Source of the DNA: Hofstenia miamia
Taxonomy: Eukaryota > Xenacoelomorpha > Acoela
Assembly: GCA_004352715.1 (NCBI GenBank)
Contig: SCFE01000105.1
Span: 84,735-148,734, forward strand
Direction: 5' to 3'
DNA: 64,000 nucleotides
The notes beneath the pieces were generated by a model. That model saw only the letters and a list, made by a program, of their open reading frames with translations. It did not search any database and had not been told where the DNA came from. Position 1 is the stretch's first letter, and every line of letters starts with the position of its first letter. Position numbers and translations under genes: made by a program. Of the stretch, positions 34,141-44,476 are shown in pieces.

Positions 34141-35135
34141 TTGATATACGTTAAAGCAATGTATTTTGTTTTAAAAATAAATTTAATTTAGTTCAAATAA
34201 TTTCAAATGGGTTCGATGCCTTTTGAAAATGGTCAATATGTGAATTTCAAGAGTTTTACTACTTGCACCGAAACACCAAGTCACTATTGGGCTATAATTT
34301 TTTAGATGTCAACTTCATAAAACAGTTACTGCATACTTAGTTTATACAGCAAACTATCCTAACTATAGTGTTGAATTTTAATATCATAACTTTCAAATAT
34401 ATATATATATACAGAAAGTAATAAAAAATTACGAACATGAATTTTTGAATGAAAGTAAGCAAATTGCCTCACTATTTTTTAAATAAGCACCATTACGAAA
34501 ACTTAACTTTATCTATTATGGTCTAAATCATTTCTTCCAATCGCATTGCGTAGAAATATGACGACATAAAATAGAGCTTTCATGGGTTGGTATTTTATCA
34601 ACAAAAGAACCTTGAGATCTTGTTGACAAAATCAAAATGAATAAGATATCTATACGTATCAAATATATCAAAAGGGACATCAAAATTTACCCTTTGGCTT
34701 AAAAAAACAGTTGTTTATTGAGCTATAATTTAAATAAAATATTATACTTGATTTCATAAAAATACTCAAAATATGTTTTAATGCATATATGAAAAAATTT
34801 TAACTGACCTATCTAATGCTATTGATTTTCATATTTTAGTCTTTTCAAAAAAATTTGATAAGTCGATCCCAAGGTTATGTATGTCGGATTTAAGATTTCT
34901 TGTGCTGCTAAAAAGTACCAACCCTTTTCAATCAGATACTCGACCTTAGCCCATAGAGAGTATTATATCCTAAAGAATTAGCTATTAATAAAATTAATTC
35001 TTAAAATTAAAATGTATGTAATCAAACATCTTAATCTTGATTTCAATCAATGCAACAAATAAGGATTCTCATGGATTCATAAATCACAGTATATTTGATA
35101 AATTATTTATAAATTAATCTATATGGTCTTTTATC
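34141..35135. other. No gene recognised
   Basis: AT-rich spacer between the CR1 LINE and the LTR element, with a short TA run near 34398. The last four bases (ATAG, 35136-35139) are the target duplication of the LTR element. Confidence 0.45.
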
Positions 35136-35139
35136 ATAG

Positions 35140-36116
35140 TGTAGAGTCACCTGGGGTCCCTATTTTATTTATTTCTGATTATTTTGGCACTCTAGTTTAG
35201 TGATTACATCATCATGATGAAGTGATTGTTGCTATCAATTTATCAATTTATTATTGTTTAATTCTTTGTATTTTCGAGTGCAGTTTTACGATCATTTTAT
35301 TATTTGTCCCCTCGATTTGAGTCATACTTGTTATTGCTTGTTTAATTTGTGAGGGAATCTCATGCAATGTTTTGTAAAAACATAACAGGTAATAATTCAA
35401 TGAAATTGTTATAAATATGTGAGAGAACTGTAGTGATTGCACAATATAATTTGTCTCACTTCAATTGTGTTTGATTTCTTTGATTTATTTATATGCTAAC
35501 CCTTTTTAGGTTGTTATAGATTTTTGTATAATAAATCTTGCTTAAGATCCAGCAACAATTTGAGAGTTACTCCACTGTGTCTGGGGCAACAACTAGCTCC
35601 TTAACAGTTGGCAGCCCAAAGCATGGTCACTTTAGGTTATGACTATGTATATGTGTAGGGAATAACATCTTTTAATTCAATCATTTTTTTGTATGTGCAC
35701 TTAATAACAACACACTGCAAATATAATATGCCATTGGCAAATGTGAATGCATGGTAATTATGTGCCTTTTGATTATTATTTATTTACATGAGCTTAGATA
35801 ACAGAACACTGAGCTAAATTGTTTATTTCAGCTAGAAATTAATACTTGAGACACACAATTAGCACCTTTGCAAGTATGGATGGCTTCATGGATATTGCTT
35901 AGGTGTGATGGTGTGTGAATTGGTTGCTGCTGGAAGTCTATTCTCAGTGGATAGTTTCTGTTTTTCTTTATTGAATCAGTGAACCACCAATGTTCTCTTT
36001 TTTTGCTAGAATGTGGGTCACTCTCTACAATGGTAGCCTCTGCAACCTGCAACCTTCATTAACCTTTGAGTTTCTCAGTACTGCTGGAGTAGCCAGAGAT
36101 CACCCATGATTCTACA
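35140..36116 (+). repeat. 5' LTR, 977 bp
   Basis: It begins TGTAGA and ends TCTACA. A polyadenylation-like AATAAA near 35531 is shared with the other LTR. It is longer than the 3' LTR mainly because of a block of about 80 bp (near 35550-35630) and two smaller blocks missing there. It keeps CpGs at 35275, 35289 and 35313 where the 3' LTR has CpA. Confidence 0.85.
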
Positions 36117-36136
36117 TGGTGACCCTGATGTGATTC
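36117..36136 (+). promoter_or_regulatory. Putative tRNA primer-binding site
   Basis: TGGTGACCCTGATG follows the 5' LTR directly. TGG is expected from pairing with a tRNA 3' CCA end. I cannot say which tRNA. Confidence 0.55.
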
Positions 36137-36231
36137 AAAGCAAATTGGAGTGTCAGTCAAACTCTCTACTCCCTTCTGTTGAAGTGTGCAGGTGAATTGA
36201 TGCCTGGAGAAAAATGTAGTCTGGTCATGAA

Positions 36232-38018
36232 TACAGGGTGGACATTCATGATTATTCATTTTTCATATGATTATTCATATTTTTATGCTTCAGTCATTCA
36301 AAATCAAATGAGTCATACTAGTCATATTTTCCATTTCAGATAGCTTTGTTTTGTGGTTAATATCTCTGCATGATGCCCAAAACCCTTATTTGTTTAGCAA
36401 ACAGTGTTTATGCGCTTGTTATTTTACTGTTTACTAGCATTTGTTGCCTTTCTTTACAAACCATTAATTCCATGGCTCCACAGAAAATTTCATCTACTAT
36501 TTTGTGCTCACAGTTAAAGGGTGGAACAAAGGTTTGGGAATGGAAGTCAGCTACAAATTCAATTGTCTGTAAGTTTTGTCCTGCTTTACACAAAACAGCA
36601 TGAAGACCAGGCAAAGCATAAGAAGAACTTGGAATTGTTGAAACCACAGTTGCTGCTTAGTGGATTCCTAGTGGAAACTAAAAAAGATAAATTTTCCATG
36701 GATTTGACAAGAGCTTTGGTGCAGTCCAATATTCCCCTAAAGAAGCTGGAAAGTGAAGAATTCAAACATTTTCTGCAGAAATGGATGAAATGTGTTATTC
36801 CAAGTGAGTTGACCATTCAAAAAAACTACCTAAAGGATGAGTATGTATCAGAGTTTTCCCACGTGATTTCAATAATTGGAGATAACAACATCTACCTTAT
36901 TATTGATGAGTGTACTGACATCACAGGAAGATTGATGCTGGCAATTCTTGTTGGAGTTTTAGATGGGGTTTTTAGAAAACCATTTCTTATGGATCTTGTG
37001 GAGCTTCAAAAAACAGACTCTACTACAGTAAGTCAAGCCATGAATACTTGTCTTTGTAGAATATATAATGGAGAAATCAAGTACAACAGAGTCAAGCTTC
37101 TTGTATCAGATGCAGCTGCATATATGATGAAAGTGGGCCAGGACTTAAAGCATGTTTCCAAATATGTTACATGTCACATGTTTGGCACATGCCCTCCAGC
37201 ATGTTGCTGAGAAGGTTTGATCTGAATTTCCTAAAACTGAATCATTTGTTACAAACATGAAGAAACTGCTTTCTAAGTGTGATCACAGGAAGTGTTTATT
37301 TCAAGAATTTACTGGAATTAATTTACCTCCTGAGCTGATTTTGACATGATGGGCCTCTCAGCTACAAACCTGTTACTACTATTTTGACAATTTTGTTGCT
37401 GTTAACCACTTTATATCCTCTCTTGTTGATGATGATTCACAAGCACTGGATTAGCTAAGATGACTGAGTAAAGATACTGAGATTCAGCAAGAACTGGCAT
37501 TTATAAAGTCCAATTTTTTGGATTTGAGCAAATGAATTGCTTCCATTGAAGAGTGCATGGAATTATCCAAGGCGATTTGCCATATCTGTGATTTTGATGA
37601 AAAACTTATGCTTAAACCATATAAGACAAAGTTTGACATGGCACTGGACAAAAACCCTGATTTCAAGGTTTTACAAGCAATTTGTAAAATATTGAGTGGG
37701 ACAACAGATGCCAGCTTTGTGCAATTCACAGGTGCTGAAATTGGCTGCTTCAAATTTGCACCAATCATCAGTGTAGACACAGAAAGACTTTTTTCAGTCC
37801 TAAATAGATTTTTGTCCCCACAAAGAGAATGAATAACATTTGAACACCTCAAATGGCATCTCACAATCATCTGGAACTGCAAGAAAAATGACTAGAAACA
37901 GGATATTAACAGTTTCAATTTTGCTTTTTAGTCATATTTTTTTTCATATTTTGTTGATTTTTCAGTCATATATTTTTCATATTTTACTGTTTTTTCAGTC
38001 ATGGAAATCTGCCCCCTA
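36232..38018 (+). mobile_element. hAT element nested in the LTR element
   Basis: Perfect 8-bp target duplications GTCATGAA (36224-36231 and 38019-38026) flank a 1787-bp element. Its ends TACAGGGTGGACATTCATGA and (inverse) TAGGGGGCAGATTTCCATGA are imperfect inverted repeats. It carries a hAT transposase of the CGGBP1-like group on the plus strand (36521-37832) in broken frames. Because it interrupts LTR-element leader sequence and has intact duplications, it arrived after the LTR element did. Confidence 0.87.
36521..37832 (+). pseudogene. hAT transposase (CGGBP1-like group), broken
   Basis: The frame 36521-37210 contains the zinc-finger tail, then LTRALVQSNIPLKKLE, IPSELTIQKNYL, a catalytic-type IIDECTDITGR and LLVSDAAAYMMK, then VTCHMFGTC (family: HVTCLAH). 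After stops and frameshifts (37200-37560), 37557-37832 gives the C-terminal dimerisation signature APIISVDTERLFSVLNRF. The order matches hAT transposases related to the vertebrate CGG-repeat binding protein. Several stops make it inactive. Confidence 0.78.
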
Positions 38019-38083
38019 GTCATGAAGCTTGCATGCATACCAAGCTGGTCATCCAATTACCTGGTGATTGTGACATTGTACAG

Positions 38084-38100
38084 TGTTAGGGTTAGGGTTT
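38084..38100. repeat. Short GTTAGG repeat
   Basis: GTTAGGGTTAGGGTT occurs once in the LTR-element leader. It resembles telomere repeat but is far too short to indicate a telomere. Confidence 0.4.
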
Positions 38101-39092
38101 TCTTACCATATTTGGTTTTGTTCTTTCTCTTTGGTGTGAGCAATCTGGGATAGTTGTTTCCCCTGGCTGTGAATTGACTTCACTACCAACCAATGCATAA
38201 CTTTACCTCCTATGTTATATTTACACTGTAATTCTGTGCTCTGAAGCTGTCACCAAGCTTTCAACACTATTTTTACTTGTTTTTGGTTGTTACTTTGTTG
38301 TTGTCTCATTCTTCTAGAATTTGGATTTATTACCATACCCTACACTGTACTGCTTACTGGAAGTAGTTTCTTGTTTCTCCTAACTCAGTTTGAGTTTTCT
38401 CTCAAAGTGTTGGAATGGTTTTTTCTGAATTTTTCTTATAGTTTTAATGGATTTCAATAGTTTTTCTCATAATGGGACTCCCACTCAGGGTTTCCCCTAT
38501 TGGAATTAATTTGTTAGTTGATTTATCTTCTACTCATGTTACTCAGTCACTGCCCACCACTTTTAATATGTTGCCTCTGTATCCTTTTCATATTTTCCCT
38601 CTGTCACCACCCTCCCCAGAGCCTCAACAAACCAAGATTGAGCAACTTAGAGCATCTCTCACACAGCAGACTGATCAATGACTTGCCTGTGAGCAACACA
38701 TTGACTCATTACAGGTTGAGCTATGACAGTGAGCTACCAAAGCCTATCAGAGAGAGAAGTGCCAGATCAATTCTATCACTGCATTTGAAATTCAACTCAG
38801 TTGCTTGGTGACTCCCCTGCCTGCATTTCCACTGCTGCAAAACACTCCTTGTTCTGTGTCCTCCTCATCTAGACATTCTGAATTTGTAACTTGTGATGTC
38901 CTAAAAGAAGCTTTGGATGCCTTTCCAATCATGTTTCATAAATGATTACAGCACACTTTCCTAGTACCCCTGTCATATCTACCACTACTCCATTGATGCC
39001 ACAATTTGTTACCTCATTTACAACTGGAGGTCCCACCTTTAAGCAATCTGCTATCACCCATGTTTCTACTTTGGCCACTTGAGCAAACTAAT

Positions 39093-39134
39093 TGCTATCA
39101 CTGTGGTCAAAATGGCCACACTAAGCCTCAATGC
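39093..39134 (+). pseudogene. Gag-type CCHC zinc knuckle
   Basis: The plus frame reads C-Y-H-C-G-Q-N-G-H-T-K-P-Q-C, an exact CX2CX4HX4C knuckle as found at the end of retroelement Gag, where it binds RNA. Upstream (38470-39090) the frames are too broken to define a capsid domain, although a glutamine/serine/proline-rich part is visible around 38590-38700. Confidence 0.72.
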
Positions 39135-39281
39135 CATGCTGTAATTCACTTAGTTGCCAATGGTGAGCTTTATCATAAATGAACCAGAGGCCAAAGAGTA
39201 ATCTCCTGATCTGCCTGTTGATTCTGCTAATTTGTTAAACTAGCTGGAGCACCACCTCCTATAAAATGCACACAAAACATT

Positions 39282-39660
39282 TTGGTTATAACCTCACTAC
39301 TGAGTACTAATGTTATCCCCATGGATATAAAGGGAACCTTAGTTAATGTTACTATCAACAAAGGGGCCTCAGCCTCCATTATCAGCAACATGTGCTGCAC
39401 TAAGCTGTGTTTATCAAAGGATGACTTACTCCTGTCCACTGCCCACTTGCTTCCAGAAATTCAATATCATTAAAGGGTTGTGTACTGAATTTAGAACTGC
39501 GTATTTGTCAGGAATTATTCTCTATGGACTTGATCATCATCAATACCTGTGACCAGCTGCTGCTGTACAACATAATCTTGGGCAACAACTTCCTCAAGCA
39601 GAACTCCTGCATTATTGACTATGGAAGAAACATGATCTCCAACCATGAAAGTGAGCACAG
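39282..39660 (+). pseudogene. Gypsy-type aspartic protease remnant
   Basis: The frame 39282-39473 reads VNVTINKGASASIISNMC, the place of the A-(L/V)-I-D-T-G-A-S active site; here the catalytic D-T-G is N-K-G. A frameshift leads to 39524 onward, with NIILGNNFLKQNSCIIDY, the C-terminal ILGxxFL signature of pepsin-like retroviral proteases. The protease is therefore inactive. Confidence 0.65.
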
Positions 39661-40179
39661 GCAGGAACTTACCACCATTCCTGAACAGGAAATTTTGTTA
39701 ATGTTTTTTGAGCCAGTAATTGTTGAGCCTCTGAACTGGCAAAACATAGCAGTCACTATGGACTCTGAGTATGCAGGGGATGTTATGGTCTCTGGATACA
39801 AAGGGAAGCATTTTACTGGAGTTAACTTCTCCCTGGATCTTTGCCACCTCATGAATGGCAGTACATACATCACTGTATTAAATAGTTCTACTTTGCTGCT
39901 CAGAATAGACCCTACCAAGTTAATAATAGTTGCAACTCCAGTCTGCCTAGAGTTGAAAGCTGCTGCTTGTTTGCCCATTTTAACAGTGATATATGATCTT
40001 GTGGAACCAAGTGACACCATCTGGATTCCTCCCATCAGTGAGAGGACTCATCCTCACCTCAGTCCTCAAGAACATGAAGCACTCTCTCTTTTGCTTTGGC
40101 AACACCAAAAGGTCTTCAACTACAGCTTGATTAGCATCAGTCAGGCCATCTGTGAACAACACTCCATTGAAACTAAGAA

Positions 40180-40990
40180 CAATTGCCCAATCTTTCTTCC
40201 TGTTAGAAGAGTGCTGGGGAACCTCTATGAGGAATATGAGAGAATATTAAGTGATTTGATAGAGAGTAGCATAATACAAGGCAGCAACAGCCCATATGCA
40301 ACACCCACTGTTTTCATCAAGCAGGGTGATAAGAAAGGCTCTGTGTGGACTTTAGAAAATTAAACAATGTAACTGTGAAAGATGCATATCCTCTTCCACA
40401 TATTAATGATCTTTTATATGATGCCAGTCAGTACCAATTGTTTACTTGCCTCAATCTTTGTAAGGCATATTGGCATGTGCCCATGAAGCCTGCCAACATC
40501 CCAAAGACTGCCTTCATAACTCTGTAAACCTCTTTGAGTGGAAGTACATGGCTTTTGGGCTCTGCAATGCCCCCATGACCTTCCAATGCTACATTACTCA
40601 TGTGCTTTGGAATGGTGCTAATGTGTTAGAGCCAGGCATTACTGCCTACATGGACAACATCCTTGTAGATGGCAACACCTTTGCTGAACATCTAGAAAGG
40701 CTTGGCAGGACTCTTAATATTTTGTATGAATCCAGCCTCTGCATCAAAGGAAACAAGCATCCTCTCCTTCAGCCACATCTCACCTTCCTTGGAAGAGTTA
40801 TTGAGCTGGGTCACATTTCTATTAAAAATGATGCAAAAGATCAGTTAGAAAGAATTGAGACTCTGCTGTCTTGTAAGGATGTTCAATGCCTTATGGGCTT
40901 CCTAAACTATTATGTTGCCTTTATACCAGAGCTGGCAAATAAGACCAAACATATTTCTAATTGACTGTGGCACTGCATTGAGTTCAAGTG
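40180..40990 (+). pseudogene. Gypsy reverse transcriptase, inactive
   Basis: The frames 39524-40363, 40345-40527 and 40470-40964 together give a Ty3/gypsy RT: IESSIIQGSNSPYATPTVF, DFRKLNNVTVKDAYPLPHIND, a CLNLCKAYWHVPM block (canonical D-L-x-S-G-Y changed to N-L-C-K-A-Y), FEWKYMAFGLCNAPMTFQ, then YMDNILV (40647) where the family has YxDD. The thumb and connection follow (HLTFLGRVIE, LMGFLNYYVAFIPELA). Loss of catalytic aspartates at two sites and the frameshifts show it is dead. Confidence 0.8.
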
Positions 40991-41039
40991 GACATGGGCA
41001 GAGCAAGAAGAGCTCAACTCCATCAAGTTAGAACTAAGG

Positions 41040-41450
41040 AAAATTCCTAGCCTTAATACACCAGACTTCTCAAAAGAATTCATCATCAGCTGTGACTCCA
41101 GCTCAGTTATGATTAGTGGAGTTCTTAGTCAGGGTATTAATGGCATTGAGAGCCCAATCCAATATTTCAGTAGAAAGCTCAGGAATGCCAAACAGAACTA
41201 CAGTGCAACAAAATCTGAGATGCTAGCACTGGTGGAAAGTTTGAAGAAATTCCATTTTTTCATCCTCAGCCATCACTTCACCATGTGAACTGACAATTCC
41301 ACACTAGCTTGGTTTAAGAAATTTTCCAGGGACAAATCCAACATAGTTGCACATTGGATCAAGTATTTGAACAACTTCACTTTTACTATTCAACACTGTC
41401 CAGGGAGACTACACATCAATGTAAACTACTTGACCACTCTCCCCAGTTAT
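41040..41450 (+). pseudogene. Gypsy RNase H domain
   Basis: The plus strand reads FIISCDSSSVMISGVL (first Asp), NYSATKSEMLALVESLKKF (Glu), and TDNSTLAWFK (Asp). A TGA at 41286-41288 sits directly before TDN, where the family usually has an arginine (CGA would give it). Directly after comes IVAHWIKYLNNFTFTIQHCPG, the tether to integrase. Confidence 0.72.
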
Positions 41451-41769
41451 GAGTGTATCTTAGGAAACAACCAGGCAAGAAGATGGACTTCAGACTCATT
41501 CTTCTTAATGAATATGAACACCTTTGCAAAATAAGCACCAACCACCATAGAAATGCTATTCTTCTGATTCTCATTAAAGAAGAAATTACTGAGGCAGAGA
41601 TCTTACAAAACCAGCAGCATGACAAGGTGCTATCCAAGATTATTGTGAAGCTAAAGAATGCCAGCTATGTTTTTAGCCCAGTCACCAATCTTACTTCTGG
41701 CATTACAACTGGAAACAAACAGACACTGGCTTACTCTATGCCAGGAGTATTTCTGGAGGGACTTGGTCT

Positions 41770-42610
41770 GCAAGATCCATGAAAAGGGCCACTTAGGCAT
41801 CATTCAAACCATGCACACATTTAATGTGAGATATATTACAATTGGCATTCAAGCCACTGTCCAAGACATCATTGACAAGTGTACAACCTGCTTGCTCCAA
41901 GGGGCCAGACATTTCTCAACAGTGCCACTGCTGAGGTCTCAGAGAAAAAGTTGTTAAAAAGTGGATCCTCAAGCTTGGGCCCATGGAGTGCCTAGTATCC
42001 AATGATGGTCCCCAATTCACCAACCATCTCATGGAGACCCTTACCAAATAGCTTGAGATTCTTCACAAATTTACTACTGCATTGTAGAAAGGCTCAACCA
42101 CACAGTCATTAAGTTAATCTGAGTCACCCTTGCCCAAGCAGTGGGCCAGAACTGGAAGTGAGTTATTGAAGCTGTGGAATATTTTTATAACACCACAGTT
42201 CATTCCACAACAAAGGTCAGTCCATTTAAGGCAATGTTTGGTCATGAAGCAAGTACACCTTTTCTATTATGTTTCCTGATTACAATGAACCTACTTTGGA
42301 AAATTTTGTAAACCACATGTTGCACAAACTTCAGGAAGTGCACCTCACTATTTGTAGGAATACTAATCAGTCTGCTGTACAGCAACAGAACTTTAATTGT
42401 GAATGGTATGGTGAGCATCATAAACAAGGTGACAAAGTCTTCACCTATTTTCTGCACCAAATTTCTGATACTAACCAAGTATGAAAGCTTACTATGAACT
42501 GGCAAGGTCCATTTACTATAAGTAAAGTGTTAGATCACCACAAGTATTTATTAAATAATGGGAGAGTCACTCACTTTCAATGACTCAAATGAACTGTTAA
42601 GGATATTGAT
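41770..42610 (+). pseudogene. Gypsy integrase, deleted in the core
   Basis: The HHCC zinc-binding part is seen as GHLGIIQTMH followed by CTTC (41785-41895). The core follows after a deletion that removes the first catalytic Asp segment; it restarts with LVSNDGPQFTNHLMETL (41990-42045). The third catalytic segment is shortened (ERLNHTVIKLI). The C-terminal W-x-GPF motif lies near 42500-42520. A better copy of the missing part is present as the inverted fragment at 30456-30700. Confidence 0.72.
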
Positions 42611-42639
42611 AGTGTCATCATTGAGCTAATAGTGAATTT

Positions 42640-44470
42640 TCACTAAACAACAATGGAGTAAATGAATTTGAGACACAAGATAACCTCACAGAATGTGAGG
42701 AAGACAACCTCACTGAGGTCAAGTATGATAGTAACCTCTGTATTAGTAGCAACATTACTGATACTCATATTTTGCCTAGATGTAGAGTTAGAGACCAAGA
42801 GTATTTAGATCATTTAAATACCCAAGATTAGGAACTCAATTTAATCTCTATGTTTAGTAACCCAGTACTGGGTGGTTAATTGGGGGTTTCCACCCCTGCA
42901 ATTTTGTTTTTGATTTAACTGAAATCATTCTTTGCTTTCACTTTTTCAAAAAAATAAATTTAATCAATATACATTTTCAACAGTAATGTTAACATCCAAA
43001 TTGCACACTAACAGTTCTCCAGTTTGGACATCCAATGGCAAATTAATAATGATAAAGTTCTTGTAATCAGCTACTAGAAAAAAACATTAATTGCCAAACA
43101 AGATTAATTATTAATGAAAATTGCAAATCTTTCATCCTGAAATCTTCATCAAATCTGCAGCCAATCTGCTTTGCAAGCAGAAAAGTGGCTGCAGAAGGTA
43201 CTAGAAATAGTAGAGTTTCTTTAAAAATTATTCTTAAAATTGCAATCATTTTAATCTTTAAAATAATATCACTAATGTAATGTGTGCAGTAGTATCTAGT
43301 AATAAACTCTGTGCTATGCTGCATCATCATTACATTTTCTTCTTCAATTCCTTTGATTAATCCTTCAATTCCTTCAGATAATATTCCATTGCATTGTATG
43401 CATGATGAATTCAATCAAGATCATTGTTACTGTGTGAAATTTTTTGTTGTTATGGAAAATTTGAAGTGTGGCAAACATGCATGTTTTAAAAGTTTATATT
43501 AAATAAAAATTCACAATCAATATACAATGTATTAAATTGACTTTTAAAAATTTATTGTTTCAAATATATAATATTTGACACATGTATTAAATAATTAAAT
43601 AGAAAACAAACATAAATAAACTTTAGTTGAAATACAAAATATAATTTAAAACTATTATTAATAAAATGTTTTGCACTCATATGCCTCAAATTTTCGGCTT
43701 TTTGAAAAATCGACACTATATGTATATAGGACATTGCAAGTACTATATTAATATTTAAATTTGAAGTCTAAATATCCAATAATGAAGTCACAGGAGCATT
43801 TTTAATCGATTTTCTTAAATTGCCAATTTAAGCCTAAAATATGAGGAAATTTCACAATTATTTTATTTTGTTATTTAAACAATTCAGTTGTGCATTTTTT
43901 GGTATTGGTTTGAAGTTGATGGGATCAAATCTGGCAGAGAAACTACAGCTGGAAATTTTGGAATCAATTAAATTGAATAAAAACCAAAATGCCTAAATTC
44001 TAGGCTTCTACTTGATGGATTTCAAAATTTCTTTTTACATTCTTTTGCGCCTACTGATCTTGACAAAACAAAAAAATAATTTTGAAAATCTGACCAATAT
44101 TGAGTGCACAAATTGACAAATTGTTTTCCACACTTACACTTTTTTCTATGCATAAACTCAACCCAAATCCTATTGGCTGTTAATTTCAAAGGTAAAAACT
44201 TTGAGGCTTTTTCACCCTGAAAAAGTGAATAGCTTTCTTAGCAAAAAAATTTTTGATATAAAACGGGTCAATCTACCCATGTGCAAAAAATCAAAATTTT
44301 CTGACCTGCAGTTTGCTGGCAAATCTCCAGAGACACCTTCTCTAGTATGTTGTCTGGCACAGATCTCACGTGGGGCCCCTCCCCCACTGCTAAGCTTGTA
44401 ATACATTAGGCCATCATGGCCCTCCACCAAGTCAAATAGATGAAACAAACAGAAAATCAACTGCCCACCA
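42640..44470. other. LTR-element interior without recognised gene
   Basis: Downstream of integrase, 42640-42880 is a degraded acidic coding-like tail. Around 42878 there is TGGTTAATTGGGGGTTTCCA, which looks like a purine tract. From 42900 to 44200 the DNA is AT-rich, similar to background, with more CpG than its neighbours. This part may be a later insertion or captured flank. No domain was recognised. Confidence 0.4.
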
Positions 44471-44476
44471 GAAGAC

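Noticed and set aside
38084-38100. Telomere-like GTTAGGGTTAGGGTT
   Set aside because: Just over two units inside an LTR-element leader. The window is not subterminal.
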